Shown: positions 1 to 10,157, counted from the first letter of the stretch. The stretch is 64,000 nt of DNA from Calothrix sp. NIES-3974 (GCF_002368395.1 NZ_AP018254.1:3472001-3536000); one strand, 5' to 3'. Program-made: numbers and translations. Notes: generated by a model not told the origin, from the letters alone.

Positions 1-192
1 GTCTTGCTGATAGTATATTTACTTAATTAGACTTTTCTAGAGTAAAAACTCCAAATAGCTGTCCAGTATTGACTGTTTTCAACCTGGAAATATGGATGAC
101 AGATGGATATTTTCAGTGAGGGAAAAGTCTAAAAAAATAATTAAATAATATTGTCGATTAATTCTTGTATCGAGAATCAAGGGATCAAAACA

Positions 193-960
193 ATGACAAT
201 GGTTAAACGCTGTATAGCGGAGTTTATTGGTACCTTGTGGTTAGTTTTTGGTGGTTGTGGTAGTGCTGTACTTGCTGCAACCTTTGTGGCCAATGCTCCC
301 CAAGCAGACAATAATAACTTCTTGTTTCCAGTTGGGATCGGTTTAGTTGGTGTTTCCTTAGCATTCGGCTTAACAGTGATGACAATGGCCTATGCAATTG
401 GTCATATTTCCGGTTGTCACTTGAATCCAGCCGTTTCAGTTGGTCTTTGGGCTGCGAAACGTTTTCCGGCATCTGATTTAATTGGTTATATAGTTGCTCA
501 GGTGTTAGGCGCGATCGCAGGAGCAGGTATTTTAGCTATTATTGCCACGGGAAGACCTGGATTTGACTTGGCTGCGAGTGGATTTGCTGCCAACGGTTAT
601 GCAGACCATTCTCCGGGTAAATACTCCCTAATAGCTTGTTTTATTGCCGAGCTATTTCTCACCTTCATGTTCCTGTTGATTATCCTGGGTGCAACCGATG
701 AACGTGCACCGAAGGGTTTTGCTCCTGTGGCCATTGGTTTAGGTTTAACCTTAATTCACCTCATCAGCATTCCCGTCACCAATACATCGGTTAACCCCGC
801 TCGTAGCTTAGGTCCTGCGGTATTTGTTGGCGGTTGGGCTACACAACAACTATGGTTATTCTGGGTTGCACCCCTCATCGGTGCAATTCTCGCTGGTCTT
901 TTGTATCACCAAATGATGGAAGCTCCCAGACCCCAACGGGAACTGTCCCAGGTTTCCTAA
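193..960 (+). CDS. aqpZ: Aquaporin Z-like water channel (MIP family)
   Basis: Inner-membrane channel for passive water movement. Both MIP signature loops are visible: HLNPAV in the first half and SVNPARS in the second. About six hydrophobic segments alternate with them, and the length (about 255 residues) is normal for AqpZ. The reading frame is open from a TTG at 151, but the MTMVKRC start at 193 (or the ATG at 199) fits the family, where a short lysine/arginine stretch precedes the first helix. The gene stands alone and converges on the M48 protease gene, with a 13-bp-stem palindrome between the two stops. The two-NPA layout favours aquaporin over a glycerol facilitator, though selectivity was not tested residue by residue. 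Confidence 0.93.
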   Translation: MTMVKRCIAEFIGTLWLVFGGCGSAVLAATFVANAPQADNNNFLFPVGIGLVGVSLAFGLTVMTMAYAIGHISGCHLNPAVSVGLWAAKRFPASDLIGYIVAQVLGAIAGAGILAIIATGRPGFDLAASGFAANGYADHSPGKYSLIACFIAELFLTFMFLLIILGATDERAPKGFAPVAIGLGLTLIHLISIPVTNTSVNPARSLGPAVFVGGWATQQLWLFWVAPLIGAILAGLLYHQMMEAPRPQRELSQVS

Positions 961-1018
961 ATTTTTGTGAAAATTGGGATTTACGGACGGGTAGAGACGT
1001 AGCGGATATTATGGATGG

Positions 1019-1047
1019 GTAGAGACGTAGCGGTGCTACGTCTCTAC
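1019..1047. repeat. Palindrome with 13-bp perfect stem between convergent genes
   Basis: The arms GTAGAGACGTAGC and GCTACGTCTCTAC flank a 3-base loop. It lies between the stops of aqpZ and the M48 protease. A second copy with a different loop is at 42958-42986, so this is a member of an interspersed palindrome family. It could also act as a bidirectional transcription stop, but no clear T-run follows it. Confidence 0.85.
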
Positions 1048-1050
1048 CGT

Positions 1051-3042
1051 TTATCGGATGACGAAATTCAGGTACAAACCTGCACACACCAACAAACCAC
1101 CGAATACAAATGACCAGAAGCGATGGTAACTGTTGACACGAGTGCCACTGGGAGAAGTTAAACTAACTAAATCCATCCAGGGAGCAATTCCCCGACGGAA
1201 CCAACCGATTGCATCCACTTGTTGACCAATTAGGCTTTCCACCCGCTTCATCCCAAAGAGGAAATTACCAATTGGACCAAAGCGGGAAGCATAATGTAAA
1301 TACAGTAATCCACTGCGGTCTTGAATTTTCATGTCGGAACCAAATTGATAACCCGCATCACCTCGTCCAATTAATTCCCCAGTAATTTGGGCTGGTTTTC
1401 CCCGTAAAGGACTTGCGTAGGGGTTAGACATTAAAGTTAAAATATCGGTGGCTTCTGCGTTGGCAAAGCTAGGATACATGACTAGGGTTTTCACCAGGAT
1501 ACCGATACCACAACCTAGCAGTGGTAAACCGATAATCATGAACGTAGCTCCCGTTGGATTTGTGGAGATGAAGAAGAAAGCCAGAATTAAAGCCACGAAA
1601 AAGCCAATTGTTTCGGCTCGAAATAAAGCAATATCCAGCAAGAAATCACCGTAGAGTTTTTTCTTGTCTAGACGCTTACCTTCACCGATAATTCTCCCCA
1701 TGTCAAATTCAATCTCTAAACCTAACTGTTCGGCGTAGGTACTTAACGCACGAACCCGTTTTCCCGTCAAGGGGTGAGTGGAATTTAGTTCCATCCACCA
1801 ACCCCAAGGATTGAACATATCCCAGAGGAAGACCCGACCAATTTTTTGTTGATCACTGGCGATGCGGTAAGCGGTTCCGGTGGAACTTGCGGCTTTGGGG
1901 TCGTAGATACCTAAACTACGGGTACCTTGAATCAGACGACTGGGTTCGGGATTACGCGCTCCCTCCTCCACGATACCATAGGCAATTTTTACTAGGGCGC
2001 GGGAAAGGGCGTTGGGGTTTCCCGTGGTTTCAGCCGCGAAGTGGTCAGCGAAGTATTCCCGTGTACGGGATAGGTACAGGACTAAGTACGTACCAACCAG
2101 GTAAAATACGTAGGCTGCTAGGGCTGCACCCTGCATGGCATCTTTAATTTTGTTATTGCTACCCCCCCGTCCCAAGTTTCTGAAGGTGATGTAGATCAGG
2201 TAACAAATTTGCACCAAACTGGCGGCAATGGTCATGACGGCAAAATCCCAGTGGACGATATGTCCGAGTTCGTGAGCGTAAACGGTAGCGATTTCGTCGT
2301 CGTCCAGGTATTTAAATAGACCTTCACTGACCACCAACCGAGCGCTATTGGGGAGGGAACCGTAGGTGAAAGCAGTGGGATTTTGGTCATCGATAATCCC
2401 TAATTTGGGTATTTTCAGATTTTTCTGTTGACATACTCGTCTGAGAACCCGGACTGTTTCGGGACTGTGCATTTCGATGTCATTCAAGTCTACCCACCGG
2501 GTGCGGTATAACCAACGTTGGGTGATGTCCATCAAAAATGGAGACAGGAAAAACATCAAGATGTTAAACAGTAATGTGAGGGCGATCGCAGACACTAAGC
2601 CTTGGGTGGGATTATCGCTACCGATAATCAAAACGATTGCCAAGCTGAGAACAAATACCATCCCAAACAAGAGGGTGATGGTGACACCGGAAGCGAGAAC
2701 CAAGTTACCCCCCATCCCACCCATCGCCAATTTTACACCTACTGTAGCCGCCCTACCCGCCTTAGTAAAGGCTGATGCAGGTGAATTTTCCTGGGACTGT
2801 AAAGACGGGTAAACCTGTTCTGCCCATGCTCGAACTTGGTCTTGGGGATGAGTCATTAATTGCTGACAAATTGCGATCGCTTTTTGGTATTCCCCAATTT
2901 GAGGGTAGGCTTTCACCAATCCCATCTGTGCTTGTACTAGTTCGTGGGTATCCGAACTATGACGACAACACTGTTCCAAATATTGGACTACTTGTTGATA
3001 TTGTCCCTGTTTTAGGGCTTCTAAACCAGCTTGTAATGACAT
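1051..3042 (-). CDS. M48 family (HtpX-like) membrane metalloprotease
   Basis: Zinc metallopeptidase anchored in the membrane, probably for quality control of membrane proteins. The zinc motif HELGH is at residues 257-261, and the expected third-ligand region (RTREYFADHFAAE) follows downstream. Residues 1-85 are helical and resemble TPR repeats. Two hydrophobic segments follow (about 105-170), then the protease domain, then a C-terminal part with more membrane segments and a domain rich in beta strands. At 663 residues it is much longer than E. coli HtpX (about 290), and this N- and C-terminally extended form is common in cyanobacteria. It is a single gene. Substrates cannot be told from sequence. 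Confidence 0.9.
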   Translation of the reverse strand: MSLQAGLEALKQGQYQQVVQYLEQCCRHSSDTHELVQAQMGLVKAYPQIGEYQKAIAICQQLMTHPQDQVRAWAEQVYPSLQSQENSPASAFTKAGRAATVGVKLAMGGMGGNLVLASGVTITLLFGMVFVLSLAIVLIIGSDNPTQGLVSAIALTLLFNILMFFLSPFLMDITQRWLYRTRWVDLNDIEMHSPETVRVLRRVCQQKNLKIPKLGIIDDQNPTAFTYGSLPNSARLVVSEGLFKYLDDDEIATVYAHELGHIVHWDFAVMTIAASLVQICYLIYITFRNLGRGGSNNKIKDAMQGAALAAYVFYLVGTYLVLYLSRTREYFADHFAAETTGNPNALSRALVKIAYGIVEEGARNPEPSRLIQGTRSLGIYDPKAASSTGTAYRIASDQQKIGRVFLWDMFNPWGWWMELNSTHPLTGKRVRALSTYAEQLGLEIEFDMGRIIGEGKRLDKKKLYGDFLLDIALFRAETIGFFVALILAFFFISTNPTGATFMIIGLPLLGCGIGILVKTLVMYPSFANAEATDILTLMSNPYASPLRGKPAQITGELIGRGDAGYQFGSDMKIQDRSGLLYLHYASRFGPIGNFLFGMKRVESLIGQQVDAIGWFRRGIAPWMDLVSLTSPSGTRVNSYHRFWSFVFGGLLVCAGLYLNFVIR

Positions 3043-3607
3043 ATAAGGATTTATCTTACTAAGTGAATCAAGTTATGTCGGTTGACAATCCATCAATAGT
3101 CAATAATTTCAATTTTCGTCATCGCGATTTCGACCGAAGTTACTTTTTGTTTACAAAACTTATGGGATTTTGGATTTGAGATTTTAGATTTGCTGTTTAA
3201 TACGGCTACCTGAAGGATTTCAGGTGAGAAAAGCATTCGACCCGTTCTTCGAAATTAACGTAAGTCACCCTATGCATAATTAAACTACGATGGAAATCCG
3301 AAGAATCTGCTTTGTGTGACAGTTGTCTGGTGTTACACATGATCCGTATTTGGAGCAAGTTTTGGGATAGGTTTGGCAAAGTCTTTAAAGAAAATTTATT
3401 TTGCAGGTTTTAACTCCTGGCTATAGTAAAGTAAGGAAATGTAAATATAAGAATCGTACTTGAATCTTGTCGGGTATACTGAAAAATAAGGCATTGCATA
3501 AATGCAGGATGAACTGAAGGCTAAAAGTATTATTATTTCGTTTAATATTCAGCAAAATCATCCCCTAAATCAGCAAAGCCCAAAATAAATATAAAAATAA
3601 TGTGTTT
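3043..3607. other. Non-coding stretch with a short heptamer-type run
   Basis: No gene is supported here. Around 3170-3200 there is a short degenerate run of the 'GATTTTGGATTT' type that recurs in this genome. The rest is AT-rich and shows nothing recognisable. It may hold the divergent promoters of the M48 protease and the secreted protein at 3608. Confidence 0.5.
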
Positions 3608-4162
3608 ATGTTCAAGAGATTTTGCACTATTGTCGTACTATTATTGGTGAATTTGATGCTGATAGAAGCAAGGGCTACTCCGAAGAAATCAAGCTCCGAA
3701 AATGTTAATTTACTAGTAATGAATAATAAAAAATATAGGACAATTCGCGGCAGAATATATCTTGTTAAACCGATAGCTTCTGCAAAATGTGATAAGAAAC
3801 TATTACGGATAACTTTGAGCAGAATCATCCCAAATCCCAAATATAACGGTTCTTCTATTACAGAGAAAAATATCTATAAATTGGTAGCATCTTCTGAGTC
3901 AAGAAATAATAGTATTATTGGTGATATCCAGCGAGGTTATTGTGATTACATACTAAAAAATATTCCCATAATTAAAGGAAATTATCATTTGGAAACGAGC
4001 ATACTCAATGAGAAACTATTTCTCGACGATGCACTTAGCAAATGTACTGTTAGCCCCGTATTTAGTCAACCTTTAGGTTGGGAAAACCCGCTTACAAGTT
4101 CCAGTTTAAATACAAATAAAGATATGAAATTAACTAGGGTGGTTGCAAAATGTCAACCATAG
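3608..4162 (+). CDS. Hypothetical exported protein
   Basis: I do not recognise this protein. The frame opens with GTG at 3602, but the ATG at 3608 gives a clean signal peptide: MFKRF, then a hydrophobic stretch to about residue 22, then an ARA-type cleavage site. The mature part (about 160 residues) is basic and contains a few cysteines (CDKK, GYCDY, KCTV, KCQP), compatible with disulfides in the periplasm. Base composition is AT-rich compared with its neighbours, and the gene is flanked by long non-coding DNA with repeats, so it may be accessory. An antisense frame over the same DNA is less convincing because it lacks a signal peptide or any known motif. Confidence 0.6.
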   Translation: MFKRFCTIVVLLLVNLMLIEARATPKKSSSENVNLLVMNNKKYRTIRGRIYLVKPIASAKCDKKLLRITLSRIIPNPKYNGSSITEKNIYKLVASSESRNNSIIGDIQRGYCDYILKNIPIIKGNYHLETSILNEKLFLDDALSKCTVSPVFSQPLGWENPLTSSSLNTNKDMKLTRVVAKCQP

Positions 4163-4170
4163 TTTTTTAA

Positions 4171-4245
4171 TTCGTAATAGCCTGCGGCAACGCTTCGCGT
4201 ACGTAATACCCGCTACGCGGGAAGCAAGCTACGTAATTCGTAATT
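4171..4245. repeat. Interspersed palindromic element, copy 1
   Basis: A GC-rich block within AT-rich DNA, containing GCGGCAACGCTTCGCGTACG and CGCTACGCGGG, and bounded by TTCGTAAT at both ends. The reverse complement recurs at 25047-25125 with few differences. Two separate copies in opposite orientation show a dispersed element. Confidence 0.8.
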
Positions 4246-4259
4246 ATAAATCAATATGG

Positions 4260-4562
4260 TTCAGTTAAAGATAACTGTAGGTTGGGTTGAGGCTTTGCGT
4301 AGACTGTTGATTTTGTGGAAATTTACCCATAAGTTCACACCGTTTTTGTGATGATCTCGTCCCGATCACGAGACTCTGTCTCAAATCAGGAAGCAGAGCT
4401 TCCCTATATGTATCAACAGCCGGAGTATTGGAATAAGTTTGTTGTCACGGTTTGTGCATGAATTTGCCATCCCAAAAAAGGTACAAAGTACACAGCCTAG
4501 GCTCTGCCTCTACATTCTTCAACCTAACCTACCCAATAATCTGGCTTTTAAGTCTAACTGAA
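4260..4562. repeat. MITE-like element, family A (about 303 bp)
   Basis: Bounded by TTCAGTTA and its complement TAACTGAA. The inner ends are also related: AACTGTAGGTT on the left and AACCTACCCAATAATC on the right. It has no transposase frame. A second, shorter copy lies in the opposite orientation at 43103-43290 with the same ends and a different interior. This fits a non-autonomous element moved by a transposase encoded elsewhere. Confidence 0.7.
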
Positions 4563-4640
4563 CTGTATTGAATGATAAATTAATTTGTTTGGGTTTCAAG
4601 CTCCTGATTTTAATCTATGGAGCAATCAAAAATGTTTAAT

Positions 4641-4762
4641 TACAGCAATCCGATTTAAGTCGTAAAAGATAGCGTGCTGATGACTGGTGACTGTTAACCG
4701 TCAATTGTCAACCGTTAACAACCCTACATCTAAGATTTCACAAATCATTTAGGATTACTGTA
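4641..4762. repeat. MITE-like element, family B, copy 1 (about 122 bp)
   Basis: Ends are TACAGCAATCC and GGATTACTGTA, imperfect inverted repeats. The interior carries GTGACTGTTAACCGTCAA and CAACCGTTAACAACCCTAC. Related copies are at 15176-15283, 22211-22330 and, partially, 52280-52352. No coding capacity. Confidence 0.7.
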
Positions 4763-4856
4763 TATTTACTATTACCTATTCCCCATTCCCTACTCCCTTT
4801 TTTAGGATTGCTGTATATTTACTATTACCTATTCCCCACTCCCTACTCCCTTTTTG
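4751..4856. repeat. 53-bp tandem duplication
   Basis: The block starting AGGATT(A/G)CTGTATATT is present twice head to tail, at 4751 and 4804, with about two differences. Each copy includes the CCCCACTCCCTACTCCC-type tract common in this genome. Confidence 0.8.
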
Positions 4857-4896
4857 TATACGATTGTAGTGTTGAACATTTAGGTGTAAAAATCCC

Positions 4897-6072
4897 ATGT
4901 CACTCACCCTACGGTATGGTGAATTATCTCATCACAAGGACATCGAGAAATTGGGAGAGATTCTCGATCAGTGTTTTATTAGTTTTGCAGGTAGAGGAGA
5001 AAGTTATATTCACCGGATGGGGGTGGAACGTTGTCGAATTATTCGTACTGGGGAGGAAATAATTGGGGGATTGGCAATTATTCCTTTGGGTCAGTGGTGG
5101 GGTAATAATTGTGTGGAGATGGGGGGAATCGCTGTGGTGGGAATTGCTCCTGCATATCGGGGTCAAGGTGCTGCGAGGGTCTTAATGCAGGAAAGTGTTA
5201 AGGAAATGTATGCAAGGGGAATGGGGATTTCGGTATTATTTCCCGCGACCCAGTATTTCTACCGACAAATTGGCTATGGGGAAGCGGGGATAGTTTGTCA
5301 GTGGGAAATCAAAAGCAGTCAGATTCCTTTGTTACCTCAGATTTTACCCTTTGAGCGGGTTGCAGTGGATGAATTGGATTTATTTACAAAACTATACAGT
5401 CAACAAACCCGACTATACAACGGATATGTGCAACGCGATCGCTTTTTGTGGGGTGAGAAAATTCGCACTGAGGAAGATACGGTTTATGCTTATGTGATTG
5501 GGGGTAGGGAGCAACCGCAAGGGTATATTATCTATACTCAGTATTCCAGTGGTGGTGAAAATATTCTGCGTATCCGTGACTGGGTATTATTAAATCAGGA
5601 TGCGATTACCAGTTTTTGGGCTTTTTTAGCAAAAATGCGATCGCAAATTACCAAGGTTCGCTGGTCAGATGCAGGAATTACTGCGATCGCCTACGGATTA
5701 CCGGAGCAACATCAGCAACTACACGATGCAGCAAAATGGATGATGCGGATTGTAAATGTCGTCAAAGCGTTGGAAAAACGAGGTTATCCACCGGGATTAA
5801 CAGCAGAATTACACCTCCAATTAAAAGACGATTTAATTGCAGAAAATAACGGTAATTTTCTCTTGCAAATCAATCATGGACAAGCCAAAGTTGAAAAGGG
5901 TGGCAATGGGGATTTAGAATTGGATATTCGCACCCTCGCACCTATCTACACTGGTTTATTTGCACCTGTACAGCTACAATTTATCGGCCAACTCACAGGA
6001 AGTGGGAATGCAATTTCCACCGCAACCCAAATATTCGCAGGTACTGTCCCAACGATTTCTGATTATTTTTGA
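4897..6072 (+). CDS. GNAT N-acetyltransferase, Eis-like architecture
   Basis: Predicted acetyl-CoA-dependent N-acetyltransferase in the cytoplasm. The GNAT fold comes first, with the acetyl-CoA pyrophosphate loop RGQGAA at residues 88-93 following the beta4 strand GIAVVGIAP. A second GNAT-like half and a C-terminal SCP2-like region follow, and the chain ends in a carboxylate as in Eis-family enzymes. The length (391) matches that family. The ATG at 4897 is the first good start; frames upstream are only repeat DNA. The substrate is unknown. Eis relatives acetylate amines, including aminoglycosides, but that activity cannot be claimed here. It is followed after a 250-bp gap by the formylglutathione hydrolase gene. 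Confidence 0.82.
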   Translation: MSLTLRYGELSHHKDIEKLGEILDQCFISFAGRGESYIHRMGVERCRIIRTGEEIIGGLAIIPLGQWWGNNCVEMGGIAVVGIAPAYRGQGAARVLMQESVKEMYARGMGISVLFPATQYFYRQIGYGEAGIVCQWEIKSSQIPLLPQILPFERVAVDELDLFTKLYSQQTRLYNGYVQRDRFLWGEKIRTEEDTVYAYVIGGREQPQGYIIYTQYSSGGENILRIRDWVLLNQDAITSFWAFLAKMRSQITKVRWSDAGITAIAYGLPEQHQQLHDAAKWMMRIVNVVKALEKRGYPPGLTAELHLQLKDDLIAENNGNFLLQINHGQAKVEKGGNGDLELDIRTLAPIYTGLFAPVQLQFIGQLTGSGNAISTATQIFAGTVPTISDYF

Positions 6073-6320
6073 AAGTAGAGACGCGATATATCGCATCTCC
6101 ATACCTATATCTTCTATTATCTATATCGCGTCTCTGTATATATTTTGGCTGAAAAAAGTGCAAATACACGGATATATAGGTCTTTTGAAAAGTGAAAGGA
6201 GAAAGCTGAAAAACTATTCCCTGCTCCCCACTCCCTCTAGCTTTCAAGGATTCTCAAAAAAATCCCCATTTGTCAACATCAGTGCTACACTAAATCCGAA
6301 AATTAACATTTCCTTGATAC
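6073..6320. other. Spacer with degenerate palindromes
   Basis: Holds GAGACGCGATATATCGCATC near 6078 and ATATCGCGTCTC near 6123, which belong to the genome-wide GACGCG palindrome family, followed by a CCCCACTCCCTC tract. No gene is seen. Confidence 0.5.
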
Positions 6321-7166
6321 ATGGTTCTCGAACAAATTGCCGAATACAAATCATTCGCTGGTAAATTGGGTTTCTACTCCCACCAATCCCAGGAATGTCA
6401 AACCAAGATGCGGTTTGCAATTTATCTCCCCCCCCAAGCACAAACCCAGACCCTACCTGTCATTTACTTCCTGTCGGGTTTAACCTGTTCGGAAGAAAAT
6501 TTTATGGTCAAAGCGGGAGCGCAACAACTAGCAGCTAAATACGGTATAATTTTGGTAACACCAGATACCAGTCCCCGCGATACGGGTATTGCTGGTGAAG
6601 ACCTGAGTTGGGATTTTGGTACGGGAGCAAGTTTCTATGTGGATGCAACCCAAACCCCTTGGTTGCACCACTATCGCATGTATAGTTACGTTGTCGAAGA
6701 ATTACCCGCACTGATTGCCAATAATTTCCCTGTACAAACAGAAAAACAAAGTATTTTTGGTCACTCAATGGGTGGACATGGAGCCTTAGTTTGTGCAATG
6801 CGTAATCCGGAAAAATATAAATCTGTATCCGCATTTGCACCAATTGTTTCTCCGATGCGGTGTCCTTGGGGAGAAAAGGCTTTTAGTGGGTATTTGGGTG
6901 AAAATCGGGAAACTTGGCGTATTTATGATGCATGTGAATTAGTCAAGGAAGTTGGTTATCCACGGCCAATTTTGATTGACCAGGGAACAGCAGACAAGTT
7001 TTTAGAAACCCAATTGAAACCAGAACTATTTGCACAAGCTTGTCAACAGGTAAAACAACCTTTACAACTGCGTTATCAAGAAGGTTACGACCATAGTTAT
7101 TATTTTATCGCCACTTTTATCGATGACCATTTAAGATTTCACGCTGAAGCTTTAGGTTGTCTTTAA
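6321..7166 (+). CDS. fghA: S-formylglutathione hydrolase
   Basis: Hydrolyses S-formylglutathione to glutathione and formate, the last step of glutathione-dependent formaldehyde detoxification, in the cytoplasm. It is an alpha/beta-hydrolase of the esterase-D type. The nucleophile elbow GHSMGG places Ser149, and the spacing supports Asp225 (in QGTADKF) and His258 (in GYDHSYYF) as the rest of the triad. The early LSGLTCSEENF motif is typical of the family, and the length (281) is standard. No formaldehyde dehydrogenase (adhC/frmA) lies alongside in this window. Start ATG at 6321. Confidence 0.95.
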   Translation: MVLEQIAEYKSFAGKLGFYSHQSQECQTKMRFAIYLPPQAQTQTLPVIYFLSGLTCSEENFMVKAGAQQLAAKYGIILVTPDTSPRDTGIAGEDLSWDFGTGASFYVDATQTPWLHHYRMYSYVVEELPALIANNFPVQTEKQSIFGHSMGGHGALVCAMRNPEKYKSVSAFAPIVSPMRCPWGEKAFSGYLGENRETWRIYDACELVKEVGYPRPILIDQGTADKFLETQLKPELFAQACQQVKQPLQLRYQEGYDHSYYFIATFIDDHLRFHAEALGCL

Positions 7167-7428
7167 GAGGATGTTTTCAAAGTCGATTTTAATACTTAAC
7201 AAACTCGTTTTTTGGGAGTAGGCAGAAGGGAATCGGGAGAGACGTGACATGTCGCGTCAGTTTCTAACGACAAATATACCGTTTGAGCCTATTTACTCTC
7301 TTCAACAAGTGGTTGATAAAGTATTTATTGACACGTTCCAAACAACCCCTAAGCAGAAAAAATGGTGGAGGAAAATCAGATAAAAATCGAGATTATTTTT
7401 CTATCTCCTGTATTCTGTCTCCTGTATT

Positions 7429-8682
7429 CTATTTAATAAATGCAAATTTTCCGGTATTCCCATCTGGATTCATTTTGATTTGAGCAACATAAAAGTCTTT
7501 TTGTACAATTTCACCAATGGGTGTAAAGGATATTTCGCCAATGGGAGTATCATACTTACCCGCTAAGATTTGCTTATTTAATTCACTGCGCAATTGGGGT
7601 AATTGTAAATTCGATATTTTTGTTTTTTTGTCTAAAGCCTTGAGAGCTTCCACATAAACTTGTACAGCAGTAAAAGCTTGAGCGCTAAATTGGGGTGGTT
7701 CGGATTTAAACTGTTGTAAATAAGCTTGACGAAATGCTTGATTAATAGCACCTGGATGCTCTGGACTATAGGCTTGAGCAATCATCACCCCATCACATAG
7801 GGCTTTACAAACTTTAAACACATTCGATGTATTTAAACCATTTCCACCAACAATTGCACCCTTATAACCAAGTTCCCGCAACTGACGCACCAAATTACCT
7901 CCATCCGCAGCCAAACCAGAAATTATCACTAAATCAGGTTTAAATTTGAGTGCATTGGTTGCTTGTGCTTGAAAATCCGTATCGGTAGTTTGAAATTTTT
8001 GTACTGTCACCAACTCCAAACCTAAATCTTTGACATTTTGTTGAAAAATCTCCGTTTCCGACTTATTAAATGCATCATTTTGGGCAAAGAATACAGCCAC
8101 TTTTTTAATATTAGGATTTTGCTTCAAAGCAGCCTTCAAAGAGTTAGGAGCAACCGTCGAAACCGGAGCCGAAACACGAGCAATATAATCACCCACCTCT
8201 GGGATACCCTTAGCGGTATTTGAAGCTGCGATCGCAGGTGTTTTTGCTCGTTCTGCAATGGGGTGAGCGCTAAATCCTTGCTGGGATAATGTTGGCCCCA
8301 CTATCCCCACTACTTTATCCTTATTTATTAAAGTTTGAAAAGCATTAATTGCTCCCGCTTCATCACCACCCGTATCTTGAAAAACTAATCTAATTGGTGT
8401 ACCATTAACCCCACCTTTATCATTAAAATACTTCTCTGCAATTTTTGCCCCTGCAACTCCTTCCTGTCCCAATAAAGCCACATTACTAGTTTGGGCAAAA
8501 GCGATACCAATGGGAATTGCACCTGCGACATTCCCCGCAGAATTATTGGTATTACTACTCACATCGCCGGTATTTGGCGATTGATTACTGTTACTATTAC
8601 TAGCAGTTTCACCACCACATCCAGCGATTATAAATCCAGTGGCAGTTGCCAAAGCTATACCAAAAATATATTTTTTAAACAT
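7429..8682 (-). CDS. ABC transporter substrate-binding lipoprotein (branched-chain/neutral amino acid type)
   Basis: Periplasmic ligand-binding component of a LivK/NatB-type (Peripla_BP_6) uptake system. The signal peptide ends in a lipobox, IIAGC, with Cys22 as the lipidation site. A Ser/Asn/Gly-rich linker (about 25-60) precedes the binding fold, which starts at IPIGIAFAQTSN. The motifs GGVNGTPIRLVFQDTGG and VGIVGPTLS are typical of this family. No permease or ATPase genes flank it, so it probably works with components encoded elsewhere, as is usual for cyanobacterial amino-acid transporters. Ligand not determinable. Confidence 0.88.
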   Translation of the reverse strand: MFKKYIFGIALATATGFIIAGCGGETASNSNSNQSPNTGDVSSNTNNSAGNVAGAIPIGIAFAQTSNVALLGQEGVAGAKIAEKYFNDKGGVNGTPIRLVFQDTGGDEAGAINAFQTLINKDKVVGIVGPTLSQQGFSAHPIAERAKTPAIAASNTAKGIPEVGDYIARVSAPVSTVAPNSLKAALKQNPNIKKVAVFFAQNDAFNKSETEIFQQNVKDLGLELVTVQKFQTTDTDFQAQATNALKFKPDLVIISGLAADGGNLVRQLRELGYKGAIVGGNGLNTSNVFKVCKALCDGVMIAQAYSPEHPGAINQAFRQAYLQQFKSEPPQFSAQAFTAVQVYVEALKALDKKTKISNLQLPQLRSELNKQILAGKYDTPIGEISFTPIGEIVQKDFYVAQIKMNPDGNTGKFAFIK

Positions 8683-8773
8683 AGTATTTTGAACTTGATT
8701 TCAGTTGATATAAAAGTTTTACAAATTGTGTTAAAAGTCGTTTTGAATACTTGACTTCGTTATTGGAGAGTAG

Positions 8774-8950
8774 GAAGAGACGGGACATGTCGCGTCTGTA
8801 CGGTAATCGGGAGTAGTTTTAAATTAATAATAGACATAAATTATAATCACTGACATTTTGTATTAAAAACAAAATCACCGTAGTGACGTAGCAATGCTAC
8901 ATCTCTACATAAAACCACGTAAATTTTCAATTCCTATTTGTATTCAGCAA
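8774..8950. repeat. Palindrome plus MITE-like element family F, copy 1
   Basis: In the 437-bp gap upstream of the binding-protein gene. The palindromic tract GACGGGACATGTCGCGTC lies near 8777. A TIR-type element then ends at 8950 with TTTGTATTCAGCAACG and carries an imperfect GTAGTGACGTAGC/GCTACATCTCTAC hairpin near 8880. The same right and left ends occur at 42922-43043. No gene is seen. Confidence 0.6.
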
Positions 8951-9119
8951 CGCCATATTGATTAAACTTTCCCAAACTCCTATCATCTCCATTCCTCAAG
9001 ATTTATCGCAATTACTCAATGTCAACATTTAGGCATAAAAAGTCAACAGATTCGACATAATATTTCACAAATTCTCGTGGAAGATTGTTGTCAACAGTGC
9101 TTTCCGACACTCCTGTCTC

Positions 9120-10157
9120 CTAACTCCCTCCCCAAGAACTAACAGACCCACTTGACTTAACCAAATGCATTCCTGCATCAGCAAAGCGTTGAAACGTGCT
9201 ATTTGCTTGTTCCGTAAAATCAACAACACCGGGGACAACCACCGGAGATGTACAATCCTCCAATAAATAGACCTTCTTCGCTAACTGGGGGTCTACAGCT
9301 TGAATCTCCGTCAACAAATCATCTACAGTCCAAGCGACACAGTGACTTTTTGCTTGTCCGGCAATAATTATCACATCAAACTGGAGCAGTTTCCCAATTA
9401 AATTGCTATTTTTACTCGCAATTGCGCGACCACTTGCATCATCTAACACCTCTGGACGCAACACCGAATAGTTTTCCGTCAGGGGATTACCACCCTTAAC
9501 TTCAAAACGGGTTTGACTACAACGAGCGATCGCGTGGAAAAAACAAGCTTCTTCCACAGCTGCAACCAACCCATGACCAATACCACCTAACATGGAATGA
9601 TAGGGCCATATGGTGAGGGGATATTTTCCTGCATCATGCAAACGCTGAACATAGTGCAAAGCAAAGGATTCCAAAGAAGCATAGTCACCCCCGCTTAAGC
9701 TGTAAGCAACCCCCGGATTCACTTTCCAGAGACCTTGCTGCACATCCGCTAAGGTAATCATCGTCATCGGAGGAGGATTTTCCCCAGCATTATTCACCCA
9801 AAAGATAGGGTGAAATATTTGCATGGAAGTATGGGTATCCAGGGTGGGAATAATTTCCGTAATTACACTTAAATGACGATAGATAAACTGACATAGGCGG
9901 ATATTATCTTCCACCGCACCGAAACCAGAACGACCCCCCACAAACAGTTCAAAATCAGGAATACAAAAGGTATTTTGGACATCAATTGCCAGTAAGCAAA
10001 CACGGGTTGTATCTTCTGATGCTGGTTTAATTCCGTGAATTTTTGCCCATTCCTGTGCTTGTTTTGCCCGTTCTTGGTAAGGAACCCGCCATACCTGGTC
10101 AACACGGGTAGGATCAAAAAAATCGGGTATTGGTAATAGATTTGCGGATATTGTCAT
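9120..10157 (-). CDS. Isochorismatase-family cysteine hydrolase
   Basis: Probable amidohydrolase related to nicotinamidases. The three catalytic elements are visible: Asp in LLAIDVQNTFC, a Lys-region equivalent near WPYHSMLGGIGHGL, and the nucleophile Cys in AKSHCVAWTVDDLL. At about 345 residues it is longer than small nicotinamidases (about 200); the extra length is at the N-terminus and in the middle. I prefer the ATG at 10157 (MTISANLLPIPD); the frame also permits an ATG at 10190, close to the tandem palindromes. Divergence from NadA/PncA-type enzymes makes the substrate uncertain. The gene lies directly upstream of serC on the same strand-of-reading, separated by the 21-bp repeats. Confidence 0.8.
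   Translation of the reverse strand: MTISANLLPIPDFFDPTRVDQVWRVPYQERAKQAQEWAKIHGIKPASEDTTRVCLLAIDVQNTFCIPDFELFVGGRSGFGAVEDNIRLCQFIYRHLSVITEIIPTLDTHTSMQIFHPIFWVNNAGENPPPMTMITLADVQQGLWKVNPGVAYSLSGGDYASLESFALHYVQRLHDAGKYPLTIWPYHSMLGGIGHGLVAAVEEACFFHAIARCSQTRFEVKGGNPLTENYSVLRPEVLDDASGRAIASKNSNLIGKLLQFDVIIIAGQAKSHCVAWTVDDLLTEIQAVDPQLAKKVYLLEDCTSPVVVPGVVDFTEQANSTFQRFADAGMHLVKSSGSVSSWGGS

Noticed and set aside
1019-1047. Simple rho-independent terminator
   Set aside because: No T-run follows on either side and the same hairpin recurs elsewhere inside other elements, so it is classed as a repeat.
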